DNA of 39,481 nucleotides from Acidimicrobiaceae bacterium (GTDB lineage Bacteria > Actinomycetota > Acidimicrobiia > Acidimicrobiales > Palsa-688). Position 1 is the stretch's first letter. The number at the start of each line of letters is the position of its first letter. The DNA lies in NCBI GenBank assembly GCA_003166025.1, contig PMWT01000247.1, positions 31,204 through 70,684 on the forward strand, read 5' to 3'. Below, piece by piece: positions 18,678 to 25,966 of the stretch. The notes beneath the pieces were generated by a model that saw only the letters and a list, made by a program, of their open reading frames with translations, did no database searches and had not been told where the DNA came from. Position numbers and translations under genes: made by a program.

Positions 18678-19044
18678 ACTGTCGCTTGTCGAGGACCTTG
18701 TCACCGAGGTCCGCAGGCGCGCCAAGGGCCGCACCGTGCTCGAAGTGTGGGCCCGCTGCCCCGTGAGCGTCGACTCTGGCGAGTTGTCCGACAATTTCGC
18801 TTTTCTGACCTCGCAGCAAGAAGGTGCCGAGGACGACGCATCGCTGCGCCGGGCTCGGCTCAAACTGGTGACGACGCCTTTGTTTATGCAATGCCCGTGC
18901 GGATTTGAAGGCGAGCTCGGTGCGGGTGAGTTCGCCGGTCACATAGGGATTTGCCCCGACTGCGACCGAGTGGCGGAAATCGACGCCGCCTTGGAGCTGG
19001 TCGCCATGAGCTACGCCGACATCGAGCCCTTCGGCGCAGCCTGA
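18670..19044 (+). CDS. hypA: Hydrogenase nickel-insertion protein HypA
   Basis: A 124-residue HypA/HybF protein starting [11 protein letters not shown]; His2 is the nickel ligand. The zinc site is CPC (C75, C77) and CPDC (C95, C98). The first half is C-x-C where most HypA proteins have C-x-x-C, so zinc geometry may differ. HypA normally works with the GTPase HypB, which is absent from this window. ATG 18670 has AGGA/GAGG upstream and overlaps hoxW by 8 bases. Its separation from hypCDEF, on the other strand, is notable. Confidence 0.9.
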   Translation: MHELSLVEDLVTEVRRRAKGRTVLEVWARCPVSVDSGELSDNFAFLTSQQEGAEDDASLRRARLKLVTTPLFMQCPCGFEGELGAGEFAGHIGICPDCDRVAEIDAALELVAMSYADIEPFGAA

Positions 19045-19058
19045 GGGACCTATTGCCC
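19045..19058. promoter_or_regulatory. DosR-box-like site upstream of the ferredoxin gene
   Basis: GGGACCTATTGCCC, starting directly after the hypA stop, has a perfect GGGAC left half and a CCC right half, but the inner right half (TTG) departs from the AGT consensus. It lies 53 bases upstream of the ferredoxin ATG, with a possible -10 (TAATTG, 19082-19087) between them. It is a weaker match than the hoxE site. Confidence 0.35.
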
Positions 19059-19110
19059 TAAACCTCGCTCTGCCCTTCCGCTAATTGTTGTTAGATAGGA
19101 GGAGCTCAAA

Positions 19111-19332
19111 ATGAAGGTATGGATCGAGCAGGAGTTTTGCACCGGTGACGCCCTCTGTGAGGACCTGTGCCCGGGCGTGTTCGAGATGGGTGACGACGCT
19201 TTGGCCCACGTCAAAGGTGAGGACGGCACAAATGGCGGGAAGCCCGGGACCGCCGTGCCCGAGGTGCTCGAGGACGGTGTGCTGGACGCCCAAGCCCAGT
19301 GCGCCGGTGAGTGCATCTACGTCGAACGCTGA
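19111..19332 (+). CDS. Small single-cluster ferredoxin
   Basis: A 73-residue acidic ferredoxin. Cys residues are C10, C16 and C20 in CTGDALCEDLCPGVFE, and C64 and C68 in CAGECIYVE near the C-terminus. The spacing resembles actinobacterial [3Fe-4S]/[4Fe-4S] ferredoxins that serve P450s and other oxidoreductases; the fifth Cys leaves the cluster type open. GGAGGA lies 8 bases before ATG 19111. It follows hypA by 66 bases and has its own DosR-like box, so it may be expressed both with the hydrogenase and alone. It could link hydrogenase or E1-E2-E3 chemistry to other acceptors; the partner is not known. Confidence 0.88.
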   Translation: MKVWIEQEFCTGDALCEDLCPGVFEMGDDALAHVKGEDGTNGGKPGTAVPEVLEDGVLDAQAQCAGECIYVER

Positions 19333-19373
19333 GCCCAGTCTCACCCTGGTCGAGCACCGGCCCGACCGTCGGC

Positions 19374-20033
19374 CTAGATGCCCTCGGTCTGGTCGGTCCT
19401 CGGGGCTGACTTCGACCTGGCGGCGTATACCGCGGCCTCGGTCCGGCGGGAGAAACCCATTTTGGCGAGCAGGTTGGACACGTAGTTCTTGACCGTCTTT
19501 TCGGCGAGGAACATCTCGGCGCCGATCTGCCTGTTGGTCTTGCCCTCGGCTATGAGGTCCAGGATGCGGCGCTCCTGGGGCGAGAGCCGGGCGATGCGCT
19601 CGTCTTCCTGCTTGCCCCGCAGGCGCTCCATGACGCTGGCCGTGAGGGCCGGGTCAATGAGGGACTGGCCAGCGGCGACGCGCCGCACGGCCGAGACGAG
19701 TTCGGGGCCTCGTATCTGTTTGAGCAGGTAGCCGCTGGCGCCGGCCAGTATGGCGGCGAACAGGGCGTCGTCGTCGGCGAACGACGTGAGCATTAGGCAG
19801 CGCAGCTCAGGCAGTTCCGCCCGCAAGTCCCTGCACACCTCTATCCCGCTGGTGCCGGGCAGGCGCACGTCCAGGACGGCGACGTCGGGGCGGGTGGGCG
19901 GCACCCTGGTCATGGCCTCCTCGGCGTTTGACGCCTCTCCGACCACGTCGAAGTCGTCCTGGGTCTCGAACAGCTCGCGCAGCCCTCGACGCACGATCTC
20001 GTGGTCGTCCAGGAGAAAAATACGGACCGTCAT
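19374..20033 (-). CDS. devR: DevR/DosR-like NarL-family response regulator
   Basis: A 219-residue regulator with a receiver domain (D9, D10, phospho-acceptor D55 in VAVLDVRLPG, K in YLLKQIRG) and a C-terminal LuxR-type helix-turn-helix (LSPQERRILDLIAEGKTNRQIGAEM then FLAEKTVKNYVSNLLAKMG). From memory, the receiver block REL...DVVGEA...DVAVLDVRLPG, the ILAGASGY block and the AEKTVKNYVS.LLAKMG helix closely follow M. tuberculosis DevR/DosR, the hypoxia/NO dormancy regulator. GGGAGG lies 7 bases before ATG 20033. The window holds four DosR-box-like sites and a HisKA_3 kinase with no adjacent regulator. Orthology is probable but was not tested by alignment. Confidence 0.88.
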   Translation of the reverse strand: MTVRIFLLDDHEIVRRGLRELFETQDDFDVVGEASNAEEAMTRVPPTRPDVAVLDVRLPGTSGIEVCRDLRAELPELRCLMLTSFADDDALFAAILAGASGYLLKQIRGPELVSAVRRVAAGQSLIDPALTASVMERLRGKQEDERIARLSPQERRILDLIAEGKTNRQIGAEMFLAEKTVKNYVSNLLAKMGFSRRTEAAVYAARSKSAPRTDQTEGI

Positions 20034-20034
20034 G

Positions 20035-20070
20035 TTGGGGCCTCCCGGAGGCAGGTTTGGGCCTCCCGAA
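20035..20070. repeat. Direct repeat in the leader of the response regulator gene
   Basis: On the minus strand the 12-base word CGGGAGGCCCAA occurs at about 20056-20069 and again, with one extra C, at about 20035-20048. The gene-proximal copy supplies the Shine-Dalgarno. The distal copy begins TTCGGGA, which equals a DosR half-site. Its function is unclear. Confidence 0.35.
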
Positions 20071-20102
20071 CTTTCACGTTAGCGGTGCCGAGCGGCGCGC
20101 CA

Positions 20103-20141
20103 GGGCCCCGGCCCGGGATTTGCCTTCCCGAGCCGGGGCCC
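20103..20141. terminator. Strong GC-rich hairpin downstream of the membrane-protein gene
   Basis: GGGCCCCGGC pairs perfectly with GCCGGGGCCC (10 bp). After one mismatch, CGGGA pairs with TCCCG, closing a 7-base loop. It lies 33 bases past the stop of the 20175-20819 gene and upstream of the response regulator, so it probably insulates the regulator from that gene. There is no T-tract. Confidence 0.65.
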
Positions 20142-20174
20142 ATTGTGCGCAGGTCGCTGGCGGACGTCTGTTGG

Positions 20175-20819
20175 TTAGGAGGGGACCGCGGCCCCGACCG
20201 GGGACTTGGTGGTGATGACCTGGTCGGCGGGCACCAGGCGGGGTATCTCCTCGGTCAGCGGGACCTTGCGGAAGTGGCGTAGGCCCAGGACCGACAGCAC
20301 CGACGCTATGGCGGCGGCGATGAAGGCGGCGATGGCACTGATCAGGGCGATCTGGCCCATCTTCCACCAGCCGTAGGCATTGAGGAGCATCCCTCGCAGG
20401 GTCGTGCCCTGGAAAACGGTCTGCACCTTGGCTTCGGCGGCGGTATAGGCAGGGGTGCCGGGCGGGAGGGCCAGGGCGTCTGCGCTCAGCTGGGCATAGG
20501 TCTGGCCGCCACCGATCTCCTGCAGGTGATAGAAGATGAAGTGGTCGGCGTACGCCTCGGCCTGCGCTCCGGTGGTCAGAGGCTCGCCGGCGTACTTCTC
20601 GAGGTACGGGAGCATCACGGGTTCGATCTCGGTCCCGACCTTGGCCTGTTCAAAGGCGGCCTTGGACGGGAAGGTGATCTTCTGGGAGGCGAGCTGGCTC
20701 GTAACGGTGCCATTTGTGTAGCTGTAGGCCCAAAACAGGAGCGCTCCGGCCGCCACCAGCACTACGGCCATTAATAGGCCTCCGGCGCTCACGATCGCAT
20801 CAAACGACTTCCTGCGCAT
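20175..20819 (-). CDS. Two-TM membrane protein of unknown function
   Basis: A 214-residue protein with TM segments at about 11-33 (AGGLLMAVVLVAAGALLFWAY) and 155-178, and an extracytoplasmic domain between them (YLEKYAGEPLTTGAQAEAYADHFI, GTTLRGMLLNAYGWW). I recognise this as an uncharacterised actinobacterial family that, as I recall, is often mislabelled aromatic ring-opening dioxygenase LigA; no dioxygenase feature is present. Its upstream region carries the DosR-like box at 20891-20904, which suggests hypoxic or stress induction. AGGAGA lies upstream of ATG 20819. It ends at a strong hairpin, so it is likely monocistronic. Confidence 0.75.
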   Translation of the reverse strand: MRRKSFDAIVSAGGLLMAVVLVAAGALLFWAYSYTNGTVTSQLASQKITFPSKAAFEQAKVGTEIEPVMLPYLEKYAGEPLTTGAQAEAYADHFIFYHLQEIGGGQTYAQLSADALALPPGTPAYTAAEAKVQTVFQGTTLRGMLLNAYGWWKMGQIALISAIAAFIAAAIASVLSVLGLRHFRKVPLTEEIPRLVPADQVITTKSPVGAAVPS

Positions 20820-20890
20820 CTTGTTCTCCTCTCACATTTGCCCCAACCGGGCTTGTAACCAGGATGGGTCAGCGCCGAGCGTCATTAGTA

Positions 20891-20904
20891 GGGCCTAACG
20901 TCCC
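20891..20904. promoter_or_regulatory. DosR-box-like palindrome between membrane-protein and deacetylase genes
   Basis: GGGCCTAACGTCCC matches the DosR core GGGACTWWAGTCCC at 12 of 14 positions. It lies 72 bases upstream of the membrane-protein ATG (20819, minus) and 93 bases upstream of the deacetylase ATG (20997, plus). No clear -10 was found on either side. Confidence 0.5.
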
Positions 20905-20996
20905 AGCCCCGGCCCACCAAGGTCACCGCTTTAGGGCAGCCAGGCCTGCGGTTTTGGGGTTACCGGCCCCGGCGGCGGTGCCTTAGCCTCTAGGGC

Positions 20997-22013
20997 ATGC
21001 TCCACCTGAGTTCGTCGCCAGAGCTCGACAACCATGAGACGGGCCCCTCGCACCCCGAACGCCCGGGCCGGGTGGAGGCCGTCCTCGAGGGCATCGACCG
21101 TGCTGGCCTCCGCGACTCCGTCGTCGCCCTGGCGCCCCGGCGAGCCACGGTGCAAGAGCTGTTGAAGGTCCACACCGCCGAGTACCTCCGGGCGCTCGAG
21201 GACTTCTGCCACTCGGGCGGGGGGGCGCTGGACTTCGACACCATAGCCAGCCCCGGGTCCTGGGACACTGCCCTTCTGGCCGCCGGCGGGGTACTGGCGG
21301 CGGTCGAGGCCCTCGGGAACGCCGGCAAGGGGGTGGGCTTTGTCGCCCATCGCCCACCCGGCCACCACGCCACAGCCGACCAGGCGATGGGCTTCTGTCT
21401 CGTAAACAACGTGGCCGTTGCCGCCGCCGCCCTGGTCGACCAGGGCGAGCGGGTCCTTGTCCTGGACTGGGACGTGCACCACGGGAACGGCACGCAGGCT
21501 ATTTTCTGGGACGAGCCGAGGGTGCTCTACGTCTCGACCCATCAGTGGCCCCTCTACCCGGGGACAGGTGACGTGAACGCCACCGGCGGGCCCGGGGCCC
21601 CGGGCCTGACCCTCAACATCCCTGTGCCCCCGGGCACGACCGGCGACGTGCTGCTTTATGCGTTCGACGAGGTCGTCGCGCCGGCCGTCGCCGCCTTCGG
21701 TCCCAGCTGGGTCCTCATATCGTCCGGGTTCGACGCCCACCGCGACGACCCGTTGGCGAACCTGGCCCTGTCTGCGGGCGATTTCGCCGATCTGGCGGTC
21801 CGGGCCCAAGCCCTGGTCACGGGTCCGGGCCGGGTGGTGGTCGTCCTCGAGGGTGGTTACGACTTGGGTGCCATCAGGGCCAGCGCGGGGGCGGTGGCGG
21901 CGGCCCTGCTGGGCGAGGGCTACCGTCCCGAACCCGCCACGTCGGGAGGGCCGGGGGCCCACGCCGTCGAAAGGGCCAGGCGGGTGCGCTCAGTCTTGGG
22001 CTCGGGCGGCTGA
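20997..22013 (+). CDS. Class II histone-deacetylase-like protein (AcuC/acetylpolyamine hydrolase family)
   Basis: A 338-residue arginase/deacetylase-fold zinc hydrolase. Zinc and catalytic motifs are intact: HRPPGHHA (catalytic His pair), LDWDVHHGNGTQ (Asp and His zinc ligands) and SSGFDAHRDDPL (second Asp). EGGYDLGAI near the C-terminus is also conserved. Bacterial members deacetylate acetyl-lysine (AcuC on acetyl-CoA synthetase) or acetylpolyamines. The window also encodes a GNAT/acyl-CoA synthetase fusion of the lysine-acetyltransferase type, so a write/erase pair acting on acetate or energy enzymes is plausible but unproven. The ATG at 20997 has only a weak AGGG before it. It is convergent with the class II aldolase gene. 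Confidence 0.9.
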   Translation: MLHLSSSPELDNHETGPSHPERPGRVEAVLEGIDRAGLRDSVVALAPRRATVQELLKVHTAEYLRALEDFCHSGGGALDFDTIASPGSWDTALLAAGGVLAAVEALGNAGKGVGFVAHRPPGHHATADQAMGFCLVNNVAVAAAALVDQGERVLVLDWDVHHGNGTQAIFWDEPRVLYVSTHQWPLYPGTGDVNATGGPGAPGLTLNIPVPPGTTGDVLLYAFDEVVAPAVAAFGPSWVLISSGFDAHRDDPLANLALSAGDFADLAVRAQALVTGPGRVVVVLEGGYDLGAIRASAGAVAAALLGEGYRPEPATSGGPGAHAVERARRVRSVLGSGG

Positions 22014-22021
22014 CGGCTCGC

Positions 22022-22678
22022 TCAAAGGGACCGCATCAGCTGGTACACGCCGGCGAAATCGCCGGCGGCCTTGGCCGGGAGCGGGACCACGCCGCCTAGA
22101 GCGCGGGCACCCCAGGCTATTTGGGCCGTGCGCTCGACGAGGGCCACGATATGGAGCACCTTGGCCGGGGTCGGCCCGACGGCCACCATCCCGTGGTTGG
22201 CCAGGAGGGCGGCACCGCGGTCCTGGAGGGCGGCCACGGCGTTCGTGCCCACCTCGGCCGACCCGGACATGGCGTACTCGGCGCAACGGACGTCCCCACC
22301 GACGTACATCGTGAACTCGTCCACGCATGCCACCAGCGGTTCGTGGCTGCAGGCAAACATCGTGGCCCACACGGGGTGAGCGTGGATGACCGACCCGACG
22401 TCGTCGAAGGCGCGGTAGCAAGCCAGGTGCAACAGCAGCTCCGAAGTGGGGCTGCGGCCCTCGGCACAGGCCACGACCTGGCCCTCGGGACCGACTACGA
22501 CCAGGTCCTCGATGCCCATGGCCTGGTAATCGACCGAAGACGGTGTACAGACGATGGTCCCGTCGGCCTGGCGGGCCGAAATATTGCCGGAGGTGCCTTC
22601 GACGAGCCCGCGGCGCAGCAGCTCCTTGGCCGTGGTCAGGACGATCTCATGCGCATTTTCAACTGTTCTCATAGTCAC
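22022..22678 (-). CDS. Class II aldolase/adducin-family protein (fuculose-phosphate aldolase-like)
   Basis: A 218-residue protein with EGTSGNISAR near the N-terminus, the acidic residue in TSELLLH, zinc ligands in HAHPVWATMF, and a third His in ANHGMVAVG. Family members cleave sugar 1-phosphates to DHAP and an aldehyde, or epimerise pentulose 5-phosphates. Exact substrate cannot be told from sequence. GTG 22678 overlaps the stop of the upstream dehydrogenase (GTGA); ATG 22672 is an alternative. Together with that dehydrogenase and the divergent FGGY kinase it suggests catabolism of a pentose, deoxy sugar or sugar acid. Confidence 0.88.
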   Translation of the reverse strand: MTMRTVENAHEIVLTTAKELLRRGLVEGTSGNISARQADGTIVCTPSSVDYQAMGIEDLVVVGPEGQVVACAEGRSPTSELLLHLACYRAFDDVGSVIHAHPVWATMFACSHEPLVACVDEFTMYVGGDVRCAEYAMSGSAEVGTNAVAALQDRGAALLANHGMVAVGPTPAKVLHIVALVERTAQIAWGARALGGVVPLPAKAAGDFAGVYQLMRSL

Positions 22679-23625
22679 CTGCTTTGACGTAGTACTTGGG
22701 GATTGACGACGTTGTCCGGTACCTTGCCGGCCATGAGCGCTTCCAGGTCGTCGGCCACCGTTTGGGCGCCCCTGGCCTCCGTGTCGGTCGTGGCGCCGCC
22801 GATATGGGGGCTGAGGACGACGTTGGGCATGGACAGGAGAGGATGGCCGGCGGGGAGCATTTCGCCTTCGAAATGGTCGAGGCCGGCCCCGCTCAGCCGG
22901 CCCGGCTCCAGGGCCTCGACGAGGGCGGCCATGTCGTGGAGCTTGGCCCGGGCCGTGTTGAGGAAGACCGACCCGGGGCGCATCCAGGAGAACTGCTCGG
23001 GCCCGAAGAAGCCGACCGTCTCGGGGGTGACGGCGGCGTGCAGGGTCACTACGTCGGCGTCCCGCACGGCCGCCCGCAGGTCGTGGCCCGCTGCCTCCAC
23101 GTAGGGGTCATAGAGGACGACGTCCATCCCCAGCCCCGCCAGGCGCCAGTGCAGGGCCCGGCCGACGGCGCCGTAGCCGATTATGGCGGCCCGCCGCCCG
23201 GCCAGTTCCCAACCACGGAACCGCTGGTAGGGAATGGTGCCGCGGCGGAACACCTCTAGTTCGCGCACGTCCCGGTCGGCAGGCAGGATGCGCCTGACGA
23301 CGGCGAGCAGGAGGCCGACGGCGAGCTCGGCTACGGCGTCAGCGTTGCGCCCCGGGGTGCGCAGGACGGGTATGCCGGCGGCGGTGGCCGCCTCGACGTC
23401 GACGTTGTTGGGATCGCCCCGGGTGGCGGCGATGGCCCGGAGGGGCAGGTCGAAAACGGGCCCGCTCACGAAGTCGGCCTCTACGACGGCGATATCCGCG
23501 CCGAGCGCCTTCAGTCGTTCGGCCAGGCCGGGCCCGTCGTAAATCTTGAGCGGCTCCTGGTCTATCCAGGGCTCGTAGACGACATCGGCCAGGAGCTTCA
23601 GCTTGTCGAAACCGGCGCCCCTCAT
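22675..23625 (-). CDS. D-2-hydroxyacid dehydrogenase (phosphoglycerate-dehydrogenase-like)
   Basis: A 316-residue NAD-binding dehydrogenase. The dinucleotide motif is GYGAVG followed by the acidic residue in VLYDPY. The catalytic set is Arg in LNTARAK, Glu in LDHFEGEM and His in LSPHIGGAT. Members reduce or oxidise 2-hydroxyacids such as glycerate or phosphoglycerate. The start is uncertain: ATG 23625 fits the family N-terminus (KLLADVVYEPW) but has no Shine-Dalgarno; GTG codons at 23664 and 23682 would lengthen it. It is coupled to the class II aldolase by a 4-base overlap and divergent from the FGGY kinase. Confidence 0.87.
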   Translation of the reverse strand: MRGAGFDKLKLLADVVYEPWIDQEPLKIYDGPGLAERLKALGADIAVVEADFVSGPVFDLPLRAIAATRGDPNNVDVEAATAAGIPVLRTPGRNADAVAELAVGLLLAVVRRILPADRDVRELEVFRRGTIPYQRFRGWELAGRRAAIIGYGAVGRALHWRLAGLGMDVVLYDPYVEAAGHDLRAAVRDADVVTLHAAVTPETVGFFGPEQFSWMRPGSVFLNTARAKLHDMAALVEALEPGRLSGAGLDHFEGEMLPAGHPLLSMPNVVLSPHIGGATTDTEARGAQTVADDLEALMAGKVPDNVVNPQVLRQSR

Positions 23626-23684
23626 GGGCGCGGTGACGAACGCCCGGTGAGCGGGGCCGGGCACGTTTTTAGGAACCGGCACGG

Positions 23685-25142
23685 GTGCAATACTGTCCCC
23701 TCGTGCCGGCCAGGTCCCAATCCGCCGACGCCACATCTTCTACCGGCGGCGCCCCCGGCCCCTCGTACCGCGGCAACGGCGCCCTGGTGGCGGGCGTGGA
23801 TGTCGGCACCACGGCGGTGAAGGCGGTGGTGGCCGACGAGGACGGCAGGGTGGTCGGGCGGGCTCGGGTGGCCAGCCGGCTCGCCATAGGCGCGGGCGGC
23901 AACCTTGAACACGACGCTCAGGCCTCCTGGTGGGAGGCTCCAAGGTCCGTATTGCGACAGGCCATCGGCGCTGCCCGCCCCCGGGCCGTGGCCGTCTCGG
24001 CCATGATGCCGTCGGTGACGGCGGTCGGCCCCGAAGGGCGACCGCTCGGCCCCGGGCTGCTCTACGGTGACGGGCGCCTCGCCCCTTCGTCGGCCGGCGT
24101 TACCGGCGACCCCACCGCCAACGACGAGATGGCGCGCCTTTGTGGTTGGGTGGCGGCCCACCACCCCGGCGCGAGCGGGTACTGGCCCGCCCAGGCCGTC
24201 GCCAACGCCTCTCTCGGGGGCGAGGGGGTGACGGACCTGGCCTCGGCGTTCGCCGCCGGGCCGCTTTTCGGCGGCTCGGGCTGGGACGAAGCCACCTGCC
24301 AGGCGTCCGGTTTCCCGGCCGCCCGCCTGCCGAGAGTGGCCGTTTTCGGCGAGGCCATCGGGCGCGTGGCTCCGGGGGTACTTGGTGCTGAGGACGCCGG
24401 GGGCGGCGATGTCCTACTGGGCGCCGGTTCCGTAGACGGGATGTGCGAGCAGCTGGTATCCGGGACGGTCCAGGCGGGCGACGTCCTCATCGCCCTGGGG
24501 TCGGCCCTTGTCGTGTGGCTGACCGTGCCCGGTTGGCCGGACGAAGTCCCGGGACTGTGGAGGGCCCCCCACCTGGCCCCCGGGATGGCCATGCTCGGAG
24601 GGGCGAGCAACGCCGGGGGCATGTGGGCCGACTGGGTCGACCGCGTCGTGCGGCCCTGTCCCGAAGGTCCCGGCGACGTACCTATCTGGTGGCCGTGGGC
24701 CAGGGGCGAGAGAGTCCCCTGGCACGACCGGGCCCTGCGCGTGGGCCTGGCCGGGGCCGACATCTCCCATGGGCCCCAAGCGCTACGGCGAGGTGCCTAC
24801 GAAGCGACAGGCTTTGTCGCCCGCTACATAGTGGAGCGGGCGGCCAGTTGCGGCACCTCGCCTGGCCGCTTCGTGGCCAGCGGAGGGGGGACGCTCAACC
24901 GGCCCTGGCTGCAGGCCGTGGCCGATGTCCTGGGACAGCCGGTCCTGCCCATGGCGGTGCCCGAGGGGGCCGCCCTGGGCGCGGCCTGGCTGGCCCGGAT
25001 GGCGGCCGGCCTGGAAACCTCGATCAGCGATGGGCAACGCTGGGCGCGGTGGTCGGCACCCGTCGAGCCCCGGCGGGAGTGGTCCGAAGCCGCGGCTGAG
25101 CGTTACCAGCAGTGGCGCGAAGGCCTGCCCGGCCAAGCATGA
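23685..25142 (+). CDS. FGGY-family carbohydrate kinase (xylulokinase-like)
   Basis: A 485-residue sugar kinase. The N-terminal phosphate loop is GVDVGTTAVKAVVADEDG. A WWEAPRSVLRQAI stretch and the C-terminal signatures VASGGGTLNRPWLQAVADVLGQPV and EGAALGAAWLA are typical of xylulokinases and relatives. It would phosphorylate a ketopentose or similar polyol. If the product is xylulose 5-phosphate, it feeds the phosphoketolase encoded just downstream. GTG 23685 is the first start, with AGGA about 10 bases upstream; GTG 23703 is an alternative. The N-terminal 30 residues are unconserved. It ends before a bidirectional hairpin. Confidence 0.88.
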   Translation: MQYCPLVPARSQSADATSSTGGAPGPSYRGNGALVAGVDVGTTAVKAVVADEDGRVVGRARVASRLAIGAGGNLEHDAQASWWEAPRSVLRQAIGAARPRAVAVSAMMPSVTAVGPEGRPLGPGLLYGDGRLAPSSAGVTGDPTANDEMARLCGWVAAHHPGASGYWPAQAVANASLGGEGVTDLASAFAAGPLFGGSGWDEATCQASGFPAARLPRVAVFGEAIGRVAPGVLGAEDAGGGDVLLGAGSVDGMCEQLVSGTVQAGDVLIALGSALVVWLTVPGWPDEVPGLWRAPHLAPGMAMLGGASNAGGMWADWVDRVVRPCPEGPGDVPIWWPWARGERVPWHDRALRVGLAGADISHGPQALRRGAYEATGFVARYIVERAASCGTSPGRFVASGGGTLNRPWLQAVADVLGQPVLPMAVPEGAALGAAWLARMAAGLETSISDGQRWARWSAPVEPRREWSEAAAERYQQWREGLPGQA

Positions 25143-25185
25143 AGGGGGGCCAGCATGGCGAGCCGCCTACCGGACCTCAATGGAA

Positions 25186-25229
25186 CGAGCCCCAGCGCCC
25201 GCACGGGGGATGCGTGGCGCTGGGGCTCG
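25186..25229. terminator. 14-bp perfect inverted repeat between convergent genes
   Basis: CGAGCCCCAGCGCC at 25186-25199 pairs perfectly with GGCGCTGGGGCTCG at 25216-25229 around a 16-base loop. It sits between the end of the kinase gene and the end of the convergent secreted-protein gene, the expected place for a two-way terminator. There is no T-tract. Confidence 0.75.
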
Positions 25230-25243
25230 CCGGGTACCCGCCG

Positions 25244-25966
25244 CTAGCTGGTTGAAGGGGCTGGGGTAGTGGGTGGGGGAGCTGTCACGGTCGTGGTGGG
25301 CAGCACCTGGAGCAGGGCGCCGCTGGTGCCGCGCACGCGCTCGACCGTAAACGGGTTGCTGGTCGGGTTACCCAGGCTCTGGCCGAGGTGGACCGACCCC
25401 GTCGAGGCCAGCTGGCCCTCGATGTAGAGCTTGACCGTGAAGCCCCGAGAGCAGTGGGTGGAGAAGTCAAGCCCGTCGACCAGCCCGTAGTTGACGAAGC
25501 GGAAGAGGATCGTGTGCTTGGCCGGGCCCACGACGACGATGTCGTTGCCGCCGCCCCCGATCAGCTGCACATCGAGGAACTTCCCGCTCGTGGTCAGCGA
25601 CCCCGAGAAGATGACCCGGTCCTGAAGGCTGGCGTGGGTGACCCGTAATGCCCATCCGCCGTCGGGGTCGTGCCAGAGGTAGGCACCGTCGCTCCCGGCC
25701 AGCAACGTGGCGGGCCTGCCCTCGGCCACGTCCGGCCAGGCGCCGGCCACGCAGTTGTCTGGGGCCACCGCGGGGGGAGCGGACGGGACCAGGGACTCGG
25801 CCACGACGGTCGTCGTGGTGGCGCCGGGGGCGGAAGTCGTGGGGACAGGTAGGCGAGGTGGCCGCCGGGCCCAGGCGGTCCCGGAGGTCACGCCTGTGCT
25901 CGCCACGACCACGCACGCCCCGAGCAGGAGCCTGCCGGCTCGGGTTGCGGATCTAGTGGTGCGCAC
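25244..25966 (-). CDS. Secreted protein of unknown function
   Basis: A 240-residue protein with a Sec signal peptide: RTTRSATRAGR, a hydrophobic core LLLGACVVVASTGV, and a likely cut after AWA near residue 33. A Pro/Thr/Ser-rich linker follows, then a beta-rich domain (about 70-225) with repeated short strands (GSDGAYLWHDPDGGWALRVTH, GGGGNDIVVVGPAKHTILF), and a Thr/Pro tail (TTTVTAPPPTTPAPSTS). Two Cys residues (in DNCVAG and THCSRG) could form a disulfide. I recognise no family. The start is GTG 25966, because AGGAGG lies 8 bases upstream; a longer frame to 26011 lacks this. The gene is divergent from the phosphoketolase with a 232-base gap. Confidence 0.75.
   Translation of the reverse strand: MRTTRSATRAGRLLLGACVVVASTGVTSGTAWARRPPRLPVPTTSAPGATTTTVVAESLVPSAPPAVAPDNCVAGAWPDVAEGRPATLLAGSDGAYLWHDPDGGWALRVTHASLQDRVIFSGSLTTSGKFLDVQLIGGGGNDIVVVGPAKHTILFRFVNYGLVDGLDFSTHCSRGFTVKLYIEGQLASTGSVHLGQSLGNPTSNPFTVERVRGTSGALLQVLPTTTVTAPPPTTPAPSTS

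Noticed and set aside
19333-19373. GGCC...GGCC pairing between the ferredoxin and response regulator genes as a terminator
   Set aside because: The stem is only four base pairs with an imperfect interior, too weak to call.
20175-20819. Aromatic ring-opening dioxygenase (LigA) annotation for the two-TM protein
   Set aside because: No dioxygenase metal ligands or fold features are seen; the protein is a membrane protein with an external domain.
23685-23700. GTCCC-containing stretch between the hydroxyacid dehydrogenase and FGGY kinase starts as a DosR-like site
   Set aside because: Only one half matches (9 of 14 positions at best) and it lies inside the likely kinase coding start.
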